Of a DNA stretch of 64,000 bases, positions 42,937 to 55,144 are shown one piece after another. Position 1 is the stretch's first letter. The number at the start of each line of letters is the position of its first letter. The position numbers and the translations under genes were made by a program. Source of the DNA: Litsea cubeba (lineage: Eukaryota > Streptophyta > Magnoliopsida > Laurales > Lauraceae); contig CM022946.1 of NCBI GenBank assembly GCA_012931725.1, positions 62,001-126,000 of the forward strand, written 5' to 3'. The notes under the pieces were generated by a model, which saw only the letters and a list, made by a program, of their open reading frames with translations, searched no databases and was not told the DNA's origin.

Positions 42937-44962
42937 ATGCATCCAAATACTTTCAATCCACTTGCGACCATTCTCAACCAGAATAGGTTGGTGGGATCCA
43001 ACTATGTTGACTGTTAAAGAAACCTGGATATTGTCCTTACAGCTTCAGGATATAAATATGTCCTTACCACGACCCCTCTTGAGGAGCCCATGCCAGATGC
43101 ACCACAAGATCAGAAAGATCTTTACGCTAACAGGACCAAAGACGATGAGATGGATAGATGTTACATACAGGCATCCATGTCTAGTGTTTTACAACACCAA
43201 CATCAATCCTTTGAGACTGCATACGATACTATATCTAACTTAAAAGAGATGTTTGCCGAGCAGGGCAGGCCTGCTAGGCAGGCAGCTATGGGGGTGCTTA
43301 TAAGCACCAAGATGGCTGAAGGAACACCAGTACAGGATCATATGTTGAAAATGATGGACTCATTGAATGAGTTCGATGTATTGGGTGCTGCGATTGATGT
43401 AGAGTCTTAGATAGACATAATTCTCGAGTCGTTACCTGATTCATTCAACAATTTTAAGGTCAATTATAATATGAAGAAAATGAATCTGACTCTTGCTGAG
43501 CTGTCTAGCCGGCTGATAACAACTGAGGGATTATGAAGAAAAAGCCAACTGCCCTGATGACAGAAAAGTCAGTTGCCAAGTCCAAGCCGAAAGGCAAGAG
43601 CAAGAAAGGCAAGAAGAAATCGGGCTCCAAAGGTCCTAAAGCGAATAATGGTGCTTCTGGTGGTATAACAAAAGCTAAAGGAGCGGGAAGCAAGGGAAAA
43701 TGTTTCCACTGTGGTGTGACAGGACATTGGAAGAGGAATTGTTCGGATTTTCTGTCTAAGAAAAAGACCTCAGGTATGATTGAGTCACTTGTTATTGAAG
43801 TTAGTTTTGCAACTGGTACTTCAGAATCCTAGTGTGTAGAGACTCCGGTACAACTAATCACATATGTAACTCGTTGCAAGGGTTTTAGGAAATCAGGAGG
43901 CTAAGTGATGGGGAAATCATTGTCAACCTAGGATCTGATGCTAAGGCGGAAGCAGTTTCAGTAGGAGTTATCACTTTATGTTTTTCGAATAATAAGTGGT
44001 TTTGTCAGACATTTAATATGTACCATCATTACGATGGAATTTAATTTCAGTTTCTAGTTTAGTGAATAAAAGTTATTTGGTATTGAAGTTGTCATAAAGA
44101 GGATTGGTACTTTTATACGTTCTGGCAAGGTAACTAATGGACTATATTTGTTAACTCCCACAATGTATGAGATACATGATACCGAAATAATTAATAGATC
44201 ATTATTAAAGAGGAAGTCACCTTCATCCATTCTAATAAAACTTTGGCACCTGAGGCTAGGTCATGTAAACCTAAACAAGATTGACAGGCTAGTGAAAGAT
44301 GGTATCTTACCTTCATTGGTGGTATAACCAATGCCTGTCTGTGAGTCTTGTTTGGAAGGCAAAATGACTAAAAGACCCTTTTCATCCAAGGGCAATAGGG
44401 CCAAAGATTTATTAAAATTAGTGCATTCTGATGTGTGTGGACCCATAAATGTTAGAGCTAGAGGTTGATACGAGTACTTCATCACTTTCACCGAGTTTCG
44501 AGCGGAAGCGGAAAAGCAATTAGGTAAAAGTATCAAGACTCTTCGATCAGATCGAGGAGGAGAATATCTATCTATTGACTTTATGGGATACTTATCAGAG
44601 AATGGAATTTTATCCCAATTATCTGCTCTTGGTATGCCTCAACATAATAGAGTAGCAGAAAGAAGGAACCAGACTCTTTTAGATATGATCAGGTCTATGA
44701 TGAGTTTCTCAAGATTACCTATATTCTTTTGGGGACATGCCTTAGACACAGGTATGTACATACTAAACCTCGTACCATCTAAGTCTGTACCTAAGACTCC
44801 CCGGGAGTTGTGGTCTGAGCATAAGCCTAGTTTACACTATTTACACATTTGAGGTTGTTCGACACATGTGCTGAAGGTTAAGACATATAAGTTGGAATCG
44901 AAGTCGGAAGTATACACTTTTATAGGATATCCCAAAGGAACTAAGGTTGGTTATTCTTGTTA
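42937..44962 (+). pseudogene. Broken Copia gag, protease and integrase
   Basis: Gag begins at ATG 42937 (MHPNTFNPLATIL) with a stop after 24 codons, then continues in frame to 43410 (MSSVLQHQHQSFETAYDTI). A CCHC knuckle CFHCGVTGHWKRNC lies near 43700 in a shifted frame. A protease DSGTTNHI is near 43847, pre-integrase LWHLRLGHVN near 44240, integrase LVHSDVCGP near 44420, LRSDRGGEY near 44540 and PQHNRVAERRN near 44640. Part of the integrase core between the first two catalytic Asp is deleted. It ends at 44962, where the Tat LTR begins; RT would lie beyond that insertion. The family differs from A and B. Confidence 0.85.
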
Positions 44963-46699
44963 GTTTTTGTTGACACCAAAAATGTCACTTTGCCTCTTCA
45001 AGATCCAAAGAGCTACATAAAGTCGCAACCTGCCATAAATAGGCAATGCTACTTCCAAAAAATCAAATCTTGTCAGAATCAAACAAAAACTGCAAGATCC
45101 TTCAAGACAGCCAAAAGAGGAGTACACAAGAAGTTTCGAGCCATTTCAAAATCATTTGGCCTAACTTCGCTTCTCCGGCAGCTGAAAGGAGCTCCCGGTG
45201 GCGAAAGCATCGGAGACACCAAATCTTCGACCAGAGCCGATGGATGGTCTCAAAATACATCCAAAAGGCTCCACGTCAAGTTCCGAGTCAAACCGACAAC
45301 GGTTGACCCTACATCAACCCTCGAACAGCTAAATCAAGCCTCTCGGCGGCGAGAACCACAGAGGCCATCACTCATCAGATAGAGCACATGGACGGCTTCA
45401 AAATGCTTACAAAGGGCTACATGTCAAATTTCAGGTCATTTCGACAACATTTGACCATACTTTGACGCTCGGAAGCCAAATCAGGCCTCTCAGTGGCGAA
45501 GCTCCCGGGACCATGGTTTCCAAGACAGAGCCTATGGATCATCTCAAAATGACTCCAATAGGTTCCCTATCAAATTTTAAGTCAATCGGACATCGGTTTG
45601 ACCGCACATCACGCCACAACATCTTCATCGCGACAAAAGCAAGTCTACTGGTGATAGGACCCCAAACGGCTTCGAAACTCAAAACAAAGCCTATGTTGGT
45701 CTTATTTATTGCTCAAGAGGCTTCACCTCAAATTTCAGGTCATTCCGACATCGTTTGACCCAGTTTCAGCTCTGACGGAATATCGGCAGCTCTGCGCGAT
45801 AAAGTCTTCGGCTTTCTCATAAAATTGGAAACTTTGCAAATAAAATGCAACGATTCTCATTAGGTTTTCTACAGGAAAATCAGGCCAATAAATGATCAAA
45901 AATGTCAAGGAAAAATACAGAAGAAAAAAAAGATTAAAAAATAGCAAAAACGGACACAAAACGGGAACAAAATGGGAGGAAACCCTCCCAGGGTCGCAGA
46001 CCCCGGCGACCCTGGTGCCCGGATCGCCGGGAGGGCCCCGAAAACACCCCGTTTTTCGCTGTTTCTTTCGCGATTCGAAGCGTTCGAATCCTCTGATTTT
46101 CCAAAATTCATACTTTTGAGACACAAATCCTCTGACATCCATTAAAAACACGGGTCAATCATCAAGAGTATCGAAATCAACATTGATCGTCAACCGGTCA
46201 ACCAAAAAAAAGTGTGCTTTCTACCCGACCCGATCGAGAAATCGCAGGACAGATGGCACCGACCCGCCGTTGGCAACCAATACCTGAAGTTACATGGTCA
46301 TCTGATAGCCGATCTACATGAAGATTCCATCAATTGATTATCACCAGAAGAATCCCCAAAGACGCAGCACGGCCCACGACTCTTCAACTGCTCGGCGACC
46401 ACTTAATGCGATTAATTAAACTAGCTTTATTACAGTCATTAATCCATTTCTTTGGACGGCCCCAATCAGAAGCAAGCATCCGGGAGTTACAAGTCAAGAG
46501 ATTCATGGCATTTAAACCATGAAACTCCTCCCATCATGGCGATTAAAGGCGATTAAATGCCCTCAATCTCCTCCGGCCAATCAGAAGCCAAGAAAAATGA
46601 GTTACAAAATAAAGGAATTAAATCTTGTAACTCCTCCCATTATGCGGCTTAATGACAATAAAAGCCCATAAACCCTCCTAAATGGCAACCAAAAAAGCC

Positions 46700-46708
46700 T
46701 ATAAATAG
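46700..46708 (+). promoter_or_regulatory. TATA box of the Tat LTR
   Basis: TATAAATAG followed by GAGAGCACGCC, a strong plant TATA context about 1.73 kb into the LTR. Confidence 0.65.
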
Positions 46709-47231
46709 GAGAGCACGCCAAGAAGAAAGGAGACAGAAAGCACACAACAAACTGCAGAAAATCAGAAAAACAAGACAGATCCCTGATAAGAAAAAAGCAC
46801 AGAAATCCAGAGAAAGAAAGAGAGAAAAACTCTGCGGAAGTTCTACACCGACCACCATTACAAGGTGACAAAAGTCCCTTGGGGGTACCCCCCCCCCCCA
46901 AGGTCCTTGCCTTCTCCATCTGCCTCCAATGGCTTAGACGTGGCTTTTCAGCCCGTCTACTTTGCTTTTATTAGACATAGGACCTCCTCTTGGTCTTTGT
47001 CCTCTAAAAACCTGAGGTTATAGCCAAGCCAAGCGAATCAAGAGCATCCTCTGTTCTCATCTGCATGGATGATGGCGAAGTCCACACATGGCTTATGACC
47101 GTCAATCTGAACGGGTCCCCCACAATCTCCTGAGAAGTTAGATCCTCCTTTTCTTGCTTTTCATTGTAGTTTGTATTTTTCAAAAGAGACAAAAATCACA
47201 ACTCTTGTCTTTCATTATTGATAAGGATTGT

Positions 47232-47298
47232 AAATCGGCTATAAACACCAAAATCGGCTATAAACGCCAAAAAATCGGCTATAAATGCCAAAAAAATC
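47232..47298 (+). repeat. Three short tandem repeats in the Tat LTR
   Basis: AATCGGCTATAAA(C/T)(A/G)CCA occurs three times with a spacing of about 20-23 bp. Confidence 0.85.
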
Positions 47299-47526
47299 AT
47301 CTTCACGGCAAATCAAGAAAAATGTCTCTTTTCTTAAATATATGTGCAATGGAAAACTTGACAGAAGTTGATTTTCGTTTTATTTGCGAAGGTTGATCTT
47401 CGGATCACCACATGCAATTCCAAGTAAAATAGAAAATCTGGCACACCCACACAAAAAGAAATGTGATGCGCGCATCTACCCCCCGGTACGAAAGGGTCGG
47501 ACGCCAAACGGATTCCCACGTCCACC

Positions 47527-47545
47527 GACTCGGTAGAACCGAGTC
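47527..47545 (+). repeat. Hairpin near the Tat LTR end
   Basis: GACTCGGT, loop AGA, ACCGAGTC: a perfect 8-bp stem shortly before the LTR end. Confidence 0.7.
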
Positions 47546-47566
47546 AGAATGCGCTATCCATTAAGC

Positions 47567-47582
47567 TGGCACACCCGGTGGG
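47567..47582 (+). other. Primer-binding site of the Tat element
   Basis: TGGCACACCCGGTGGG resembles the TGGCGCACCCGGTGGGAC-type start that follows Tat-group LTRs. The tRNA is not assigned. Confidence 0.55.
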
Positions 47583-47622
47583 ACTTCTGTTCATTTGAGA
47601 ACACGCTGCTAGAAATGAAATA

Positions 47623-48755
47623 TGTTGGAATTTGAGATGACTTGAGTAGTCTTTGAAGAATTGAAGGAATTAATATCTCAAAGTATTATTTTGAGTTGGA
47701 ATTCTTGTCAACACATTGTCACAAACTGATGTTAAAAGGCTGGTGTTGATAGAGCTTGAAAGAAGTAATCAGAGTTCAAACCGTCAGGAATTCAGAATTC
47801 CTGGAAGCAGAGCATGCGGTCGACCGGGCACCCCATGCGGTCGAACGCAGCAAAGAGAGAACCTGCATGAGAACAGATTCAGGTAGCTCCCAGTTATTTT
47901 CGTGACACAGTGTGTCTTCGGTAGACCGAGACCCCAGGATGTCGAACCGATCGCGATAATTGACTGCTTACCGAGCTGTGTATGATGTCGACCGAGCAAC
48001 ACAGATGTCGACCGAGCACGGGGACCCAGAGTTGCGCAGAAACAGAAGTCTTGCATCGAAAATTCGAGCACTCTTATCTAATTTGTTGGGACTCGTTTTG
48101 TCTTAAACGAATTGTAGCTGTTTGAATACAATAAGGGTTAACATACCCTACTAAAAAGGCTATAGTATGGGTCGTTTTAAGATACACCAGAAGAGAAGAA
48201 GAAAGATGAGAAGAAGAGAGAAGAGGTTGCTGTGTTGCTGTGTTTGCTGCATTATCAGACATCTTTCTACAGCAAGTGTGGACGAGGATGTGCTCTTGAA
48301 GATGGTATTTCGTCCATAAGATAAGTGTCTCTCTGTTTATGCTTTAATTTCAATTTGTAAGGGATTGAGAGAGAGAGAATTGTAGAGGGGAAGGGCTATA
48401 GACAGAGTTTATCTTTCTATTCTATTTATACATCAAGTTGGTGCTTGGTGTCTGGGGTTTGGTGATCCTATCTGTTTGTGCAGATAAATTGTAAAGGGAG
48501 TCGGTGCTTCCTAGATAGTTGGTGCTATCTGAAACTAAGGTTGGTGCTCTTTGTCGTTGGTGCGACTAAATATATTCAGACCGGTACCGGATCAGTGTAT
48601 TCGGGATGGTTTTGATCCGTGGACGTAGCCTTTTGGTGAACAGACGTTAAATTGGTGTCATTGTGTGGTTTGACTTGTTTTGTTGTTGAATGGACCTGTT
48701 TTTAGAAATCACTGATTCACCCCCCCCCCCTCTCAAGTGATCGCGATATCCAATA
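47623..48755 (+). repeat. 5' LTR of element B
   Basis: TGTTGGAATTTGAGATG...ATCCAATA; the terminal CA has become TA. Three or four of its CGGTCGACCG-type motifs carry indels or substitutions (near 47837, 47919 and 47939), while the 3' LTR keeps them intact. Confidence 0.93.
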
Positions 48756-48757
48756 AT

Positions 48758-48769
48758 TGGTATCAGAGC
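48758..48769 (+). other. Primer-binding site of element B
   Basis: TGGTATCAGAGC, initiator Met tRNA type. Confidence 0.95.
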
Positions 48770-48821
48770 GAGGCTCCCTTGATCAGTTTAATACGCTAAG
48801 GGTGATCTCTTGTCAAATCAC

Positions 48822-51800
48822 ATGGCAGCCAATACAGGGAATATGAAAGCACCTCTGTTTGATGGTTCTAATTACTCTTTTTGGAAGATTAGGATGCAAG
48901 CCTTCATCAAATCTCTTGGCTATGATGTTTGGGAGGCTGTCAGAGTCGGTTAGAATACTGCCACCGTACCCAATGATACTGCATCGAAGAAGTTGGCAGA
49001 CAACGACTCCAAGGCGCAGAATGCACTCTTTAGTGGCCTTGTGGACAGCGAGCTTGTCAAAGTAATTGCATGCAAAACAGCCAAGGAAATTTGGGACAAG
49101 TTGCAAAGCATACATGAAGGTGATGAGAAGATTAAAGAAGCCAAATTGCAAACTCATCGCTCTCAATTCGAGTCTCTTCGCATGGAGGAAAGCGAGAATG
49201 TTGAATCGTATATGCAACGAGTGAATGAAGTCACGAATGACATTCGTGGACTAGGGGAGGAGATTAAAGAGCCGGTCATCGTCAAAAAGATTCTAAGATC
49301 TCTTCTTCCCCGGTTTGATTCAAAAGTCTCAGCCATCGAAGAAGCCAAAGATCTGAATACATTTTCCATGGATGAATTACATGGTTCTCTAACTGCCTAT
49401 GAGATGCGCATAGGAAAGACGTCTTCATCTGATAAAGAAGCGGCCTTCAAAGTTCAGAAAAAGGCAAAAGAGACTGCTGGTCATGATGTTGATTCTGATG
49501 ATGATGAGCTTGAGGCTCAATTTGTTAGAAAGTTGAAGAAAGGAAGCAATGGCAAGTACAAAGGGAAGCTACCCTTTAAATGCTTCAATTGTGGAGGTGT
49601 TGGTCACTTTGCTGCGAAGTGTCCGCTAAAAGAAGACAATGATAATGACTCTTATGCTGAAAAGAGTAAAGGAAAGAGAAATTTCAGAAAAAGAGGCAAA
49701 GCTAAAAACTTTCTATGTCAACAAGATGACAGCACGTCTGAAACTTCAGACGATGATGAATCAACCGAAGCTCTCTTCATGGTCACTGTTGAAGAAGAAG
49801 AAGAGCTAGATCCGGAAGAGGAAGAGGAGGCTGAAGTCAATCTTGAAGAGGAACTCATAGCCGCACTTGAGGAGCTTAGCATGGAAAGCAAAACAAGTAA
49901 GAAAAATCTGAAACTTCTCCATGAATCTGAAAGTTCTATTATTGCTTTGAAAACTCAAGTAGAAGAATATAAAAGAATGGTAGAAGTCCTTGAACACCAA
50001 ATAAGTATCAAAAAGGAAGAGGCTATGAGACTTGAAACTGAGATCGCTAGAGCAAAGGCTGAAAATTTGGAAAATAGCAAAAAACTCAAAGCGCTCCAAG
50101 CGATTGAAGGGACTATAAAACTCGATGAACTACTGAAAGTTCAAAGACCTGCCCACTTCAGATTTGGTCTAGGATTTGAGAAAGGTGAATCCTCTAAGAT
50201 TACACCTCCTGAAAAGAAAGAGTTTGTGAAGCAAGTCACTGCACCTTCTAACTCTATGAAGCCCACTCAACCTAGAAAGGAGTCCATTCCTGTTAGATAG
50301 GTAATGAAGACTAACCAGCCACAAAGAAGATACAAATTCTATGGTTATTGCTTTCATTGTAATATGTTTGGACATAAAAGAGACGATTGCAAATTCTATG
50401 TGAAATACAGCTCACTTGTGACTAGGAACCCTTTTTCAATCTTAAGTAGCCACAAAATTGAGTGCCATAAGTGCTATAATTATGGACACTTGGCAAGGGA
50501 TTGTAGGTTGCATATTGCTAACAAATTTCAGGTTGAAAAGAAACCCAAGTTAGTCAAGGCTTGGAGAGCAAAGCAAAGTGCAGAAAGTCCCAAAGAATCT
50601 CTCATTGTGCAAATGGCATTCAATGCACAAAAGAAGGCAGCACCATGGGTCCTTGATAGTGGTTGTTCAAGCCATATGACTGGTGATAAAGAGAAATTCA
50701 TCAAATTACAGCACTATGAAGGCGGTTCAGTGAAGTTTGGCAACAATGATGGTGCCAAAATCTGCGGAAAAGGTGTTATTCAGCTTATGGCAAACAAGAT
50801 CAGATCGGAAGAAGTCTTATATGTGTCTGGATTGAGACACAACCTGCTTAGTGTGAGCTAGATCTGTGACAAGGGTCACGAAGTTATCTTCACAAAGAAT
50901 GGGTTTGCCATCAAGAAGAGTAGCAACGGCAAAACAGTGGCAACTGGATCAAGAACTGCTGGAAATCTCTATACATTGTCAGATGGAGCTGAAAAGACCT
51001 GCTTGATGAGTCGGACAGAGGAAAGTTGGTTGTGGCACAAACGCCTTGGGCATCTAAGCTTTGATAACATGTCAAAGATTTGCAATTCAAAGGCTGTAAG
51101 AGGCATGTCTACAGTTGAAAAGCCTTCCAATCCCATTTGCGACTCTTGCCAAAAGGGAAAGCAAACGAGGGTTATGTTCAAGTCAAAAGAGCATCATTCC
51201 AAGAAACCTCTTGAGCTAGTGCACACTGATCTCTGTGGACCGATGCGAACTCAAAGCACCAATGGAGATAAGTATTTCATGTTATGCATTGATGATTATA
51301 CTCGTATGACATGGGTATTGTTTCTTAAGCATAAGCATCAAGCACTTGATCGTTTTAAAGTGTTTTAAGGTTGAAAATCAATTGGAAAAACGTATCAAGA
51401 TTTTAAGGTCTGATCGTGGAGGCGAGTTCACATCTGAAGAGTTCACTAAATATTGTGAACATCATGGCATTCAAAGACAGTACTCAGCCCCTAGAACTCC
51501 ACAGCAAAATGGAGTTGTGGAACGGAAGAATCGCACCGTACAAGAGATGGCTCGTACGATGCTAAGTGAAAGCAAGATGGCTGACAAGTATTGGAAAGAG
51601 GCAATTCATACGGCTGTATACATTCAAAATCGATGCTTGATCAGGCCACATGAAGACAAAACTCCCTATGAGCTATGGTTTGGAAGAAAAGCAACAGTCA
51701 AGCACTTCAGAGTCTTCGGCAGCAAGTGTTACATCAAGCGGCTCGAACAAAATCCGGGCAAATTTGAAGAAAGAGCTGACGAAGGTATATTTCTGGGTTA

Positions 51801-53664
51801 CTCCTCTACTAGCAAGGCATATAGGTGTCTTAACAAAAGAACCAGAAAAATCATAGAAAGTGCTGATGTGAGAATAGATGAGAATATTAAACCAAAGAAT
51901 GCAACTCATAATGACAGTCCAGTTTATGAGGACTCGAGTGAGATTGATGATGAGATGGCTGAATCTAATGATTCTGAGAAATCAAAGGATGACTCAGAAG
52001 ATACTACACCTAAGAAGCACAGCACTTGGGTAGAGCAACACCCTAAGGATCAAATCATTGGAGATCCTAAGGCAGGCGTTCAAACTAGACAAAGTGTAGT
52101 TAGCAATTACTCACTTATGTCCACCATTGAACCCAAGACTGTGGCTGAAGCCAGTCTCGATGAAAGTTGGTTGAAAGCTATGCATGAGGAGTTGGAGCAA
52201 ATTGAGAAGAACTCCACATGGGAACTTGTTCCTAGACCTACTGATAAGAATGTTATTGGTACTAAATGGGTCTTTCGGAATAAGCTGAATGAAGATGGTC
52301 AAGTCATTAGAAACAAAGCAAGGTTGGTTTGTAAAGGCTATGCTCAAGTTGAAGGCATAGATTTTGAAGAAACCTTTGCACCGGTGGCTCGTCTGGAAGC
52401 TATTCGTATGTTTCTTGCATTGGCAGCATACAAAACCTTCAAGGTATTTCAGATGGACGTAAAGTCAGCTTTCTTGAATGGTTTACTTGAAGAAGAGGTC
52501 TACATTGAGCAACCTGATGGTTTTCTCATCAGCAAAAATTCAGATCTAGTGTGCAAGTTGAAAAAGGCTCTTTATGGACTGAAACAAGCGCCAAGGGCAT
52601 GGTATGCAAGGCTGGATCTCTATCTCCGCAAGATCGGTTTTGGAAAAGGAATGGTTGATAGCAATCTGTATGTCAAAACTGAGTTAAGCAAACAGCTGGT
52701 TGTCATTGTTTATGTTGATGACATAATCTTTGGTGGCAATGATGAGGAGATGTGCAGGAATTTTGCTGAAGAGATGAAGAAAGAATTTGAAATGTCGATG
52801 CTTGGAGAACTAAAGTTCTTTCTTGGTTTACAAGTTCAGCAGCTGAAACATGGCATCTTCATATCACAAATGAAGTACATTAAGGAAATGCTGAAACGGT
52901 TCAATATGGAAGACATCAAGCCAGTGAGCACACCAATGTCAACGAACACGAAGCTTAGCAAAGATGATAAGGCCTCGTCCGTTGATCATACCACCTATCG
53001 CTCTATGATAGGAAGCTTGCTCTACTTGACTACTACAAGACCAGATCTTCTACAAGCAGTATGTATGGTTGCACGTTTTCAAGCAGCACCAACTGAAACG
53101 CACCTTACAGCAGTGAAAAGAATCTTTCGATATCTGAAAGGTACTATGGAGCTTGGTATCTGGTATCCCAAAGGCAAATCCTTCACTCTTGTTGCATATT
53201 CTGATGCCGATTGGGCTGGATGCGTAGATGATCGCAAGAGTACTAGCGGCGGCGCATTTTATCTTGGAGAAAGATTAGTTGCTTGGCATAGTAAGAAGCA
53301 AGACTCAGTATCCCTTTCGACAGCGGAAGCGGAATATATTGCAGCGGCAACTTGTTGTACGCAAGTGTTATGGATGCGGCAAATGCTCTCTGATCTACGA
53401 GTTCCTACAACGGATCCTACGCCGATCCTATGTAACAACACGAGTGTAATTCATATATCTAAGAATCCTGTTCAGCACTCTCGAACAAAGCATGTAGCAA
53501 TTCGTTATCATTTTCTTAAAGATAAAGTTGCTGATGGAGAGGTCAAGTTGGAATATGTTCCAACAACTGAGCAAGTGGCTGATATTTTCACGAAACCTCT
53601 GCCAAAGGAAGTCTTCGAGTATCTCCGGAAAAAGTTAGGAGTTACTCACTCTCCTAAACCGTAG
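48822..53664 (+). pseudogene. Element B gag-pol, broken
   Basis: Begins at ATG 48822 (MAANTGNMKAPLFDGSNY). Stops occur in the same frame at 48951-48953, 50298-50300 and 50859-50861; the last fits CAG-to-TAG relative to A. A net 5-bp loss near 51363-51385, between the first two integrase Asp, shifts the frame; from 51346 the frame is open for 772 codons through integrase, RT (YVDDIIFG) and RNase H. RNase H reads CNNTSV where A has CDNTSA, losing a catalytic Asp. The gag knuckle CFNCGGVGHFAAKC and the protease DSGCSSHMTG are intact. Confidence 0.93.
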
Positions 53665-54012
53665 GAGTTGTGCTTGAAAGGGGGAGCAAAGTATTCTTTG
53701 AATATCCTATTCGCTCCTTCGTTGGTCCCTTTGGACTTGTTGTCAAAGGGGGAGAAAGACTGAAGCTAGGAGAAAGCTATGTTAGAAGATGTTAGAAGAA
53801 GTTATGATATGATAACTTTGGAGCAATTGGTGATATGATAACTTTGGAGCAATTGGTATCAAGAGTGCTAGAGATCTTGATTGATTCTATTTTTTTAAAA
53901 AGACAGGGGGAGACTATGGTTCTGAAGAAGCTTCATGAAGATCAACTAGTTTAAACGTGTTTTCAAGTGTTGAAGTTCCAATAGTGTTGCCAACAATTCC
54001 AAAGGGGGAGAT
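53665..54012 (+). other. Element B 3' untranslated region and purine tract
   Basis: Non-coding, with a tandem GATATGATAACTTTGGAGCA-type duplication (about 53807-53860), ending in the purine tract AAAGGGGGAGAT at 54001-54012. Confidence 0.8.
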
Positions 54013-55139
54013 TGTTGGAATTTGAGATGACTTGAGTAGTCTTTGAAGAATTGAAGGAATTAATATCTCAAAGTATTGTTTTGAGTTGGAATTCTTGTCA
54101 ACACATTGTCACAAACGTGATGTTAAAAGGCTGGTGTTGATAGAGCAGAAAAGAAGAATCAGAGTTCAAACAGTCAGGAATTCAGAATTCCTGAAGCAGA
54201 GCATGCGGTCGACCGGGCACCCCATGCGGTCGACCGAGCAAAGAGAAACCTGCAGAAACAGATTCAGGTAGCTCCCAGTTATTTTCGTGACACAGTGTGT
54301 CTTCGGTCGACCGAGACCCCAGGATGTCGACCGAGCGCGATAATTGACTGCTTACAGACTGTGTATGATGTCGACCGAGCAACACAGGATGTCGACCGAG
54401 CACGGGAACCAGAGTTGCGCAGAAACAGAAGTCTTGCACGAAAATTCAGCACTCTTATCTAATTTGTTTGGGACTCTTTCTAAACGAATTGTAGCCTGTT
54501 TTGAATACAATTAAGGGTTAACATAACCTATAAAAAGGCATGTATGGGTCGTTCTAAAGATACACCAGAAGAGAAGAGAAAAGAGAGAAGAGAAGAGAAA
54601 AGAGGTTGCTGTGTTGCTGTGTTGCTGTGTTGCTGCATTATCAGACATCTTTCTACAGTAAGTGTGGACGAGGATGTGCTCTTGAAGATGGTATTTCGTC
54701 CATAAGATAAGTGTCTCTCTGTTTATGCTTGAATTTCAATTTGTAAGGGATTGAGAGAGAGAGAATTGTAGAGGGGAAGGGCTGTAGACAGAGTTTATCT
54801 TCTATTCTGTTTATACATCAAGTTGGTGCTTGGTGTCTGGGGTTTGGTGATCCTATCTGTTGGTGCAGATAAATTGTAAAGGGAGTCGGTGCTTCCTAGA
54901 TAGTTGGTGCTATCTGAAACTAAGGGTTGGTGCTCTTTGTCGTTGGTGCGACTAAATATATTCAGACCTGTACCGGATCAGTGTTCGGACGGTTTTGATC
55001 CGTGGACGTAGCCTTTTGGTGAACCACGTTAAATCTGGTGTCATTGTGTAGTTTGACTTGTTTTGTTGTTGAATTGGACCTGTTTTTAGAAATCACTGAT
55101 TCACCCCCCCCCCCCTCTCAGTGATCGCGATATCCAACA
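54013..55139 (+). repeat. 3' LTR of element B
   Basis: 1127 bp, ending ATCCAACA. It contains six largely intact GTCGACCG motifs (about 54206-54400), a TATAAAAAG box near 54529 and a GTTGCTGT triplication near 54605. Confidence 0.93.
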
Positions 55140-55144
55140 AAATA

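Larger units (their letters stand above)
44968..47560 (+). repeat. 5' LTR of the Tat element
   Basis: TGTTGACACC...GCTATCCA, about 2593 bp, followed after six bases by a primer site. It contains a TATA box, three copies of a motif of about 20 bp (47232-47298), a C-run near 46890 and a hairpin near the end. The start is placed at TG where the Copia integrase similarity stops; no partner LTR is available to confirm. Confidence 0.65.
47623..55139 (+). mobile_element. Copia element B, sister of element A, nested in the Tat leader
   Basis: 7517 bp with LTRs of 1133 and 1127 bp and a perfect 5-bp duplication AAATA (47618-47622 and 55140-55144). Gene order, motifs and LTR sequence match element A closely throughout. 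The gag-pol has several stops and a frameshift, so it is more decayed than A. Confidence 0.95.

Noticed and set aside
45735..46151. 138-codon minus-strand ORF in the Tat LTR
   Set aside because: It lies in non-coding U3 and overlaps other open frames in both directions; there is no motif.
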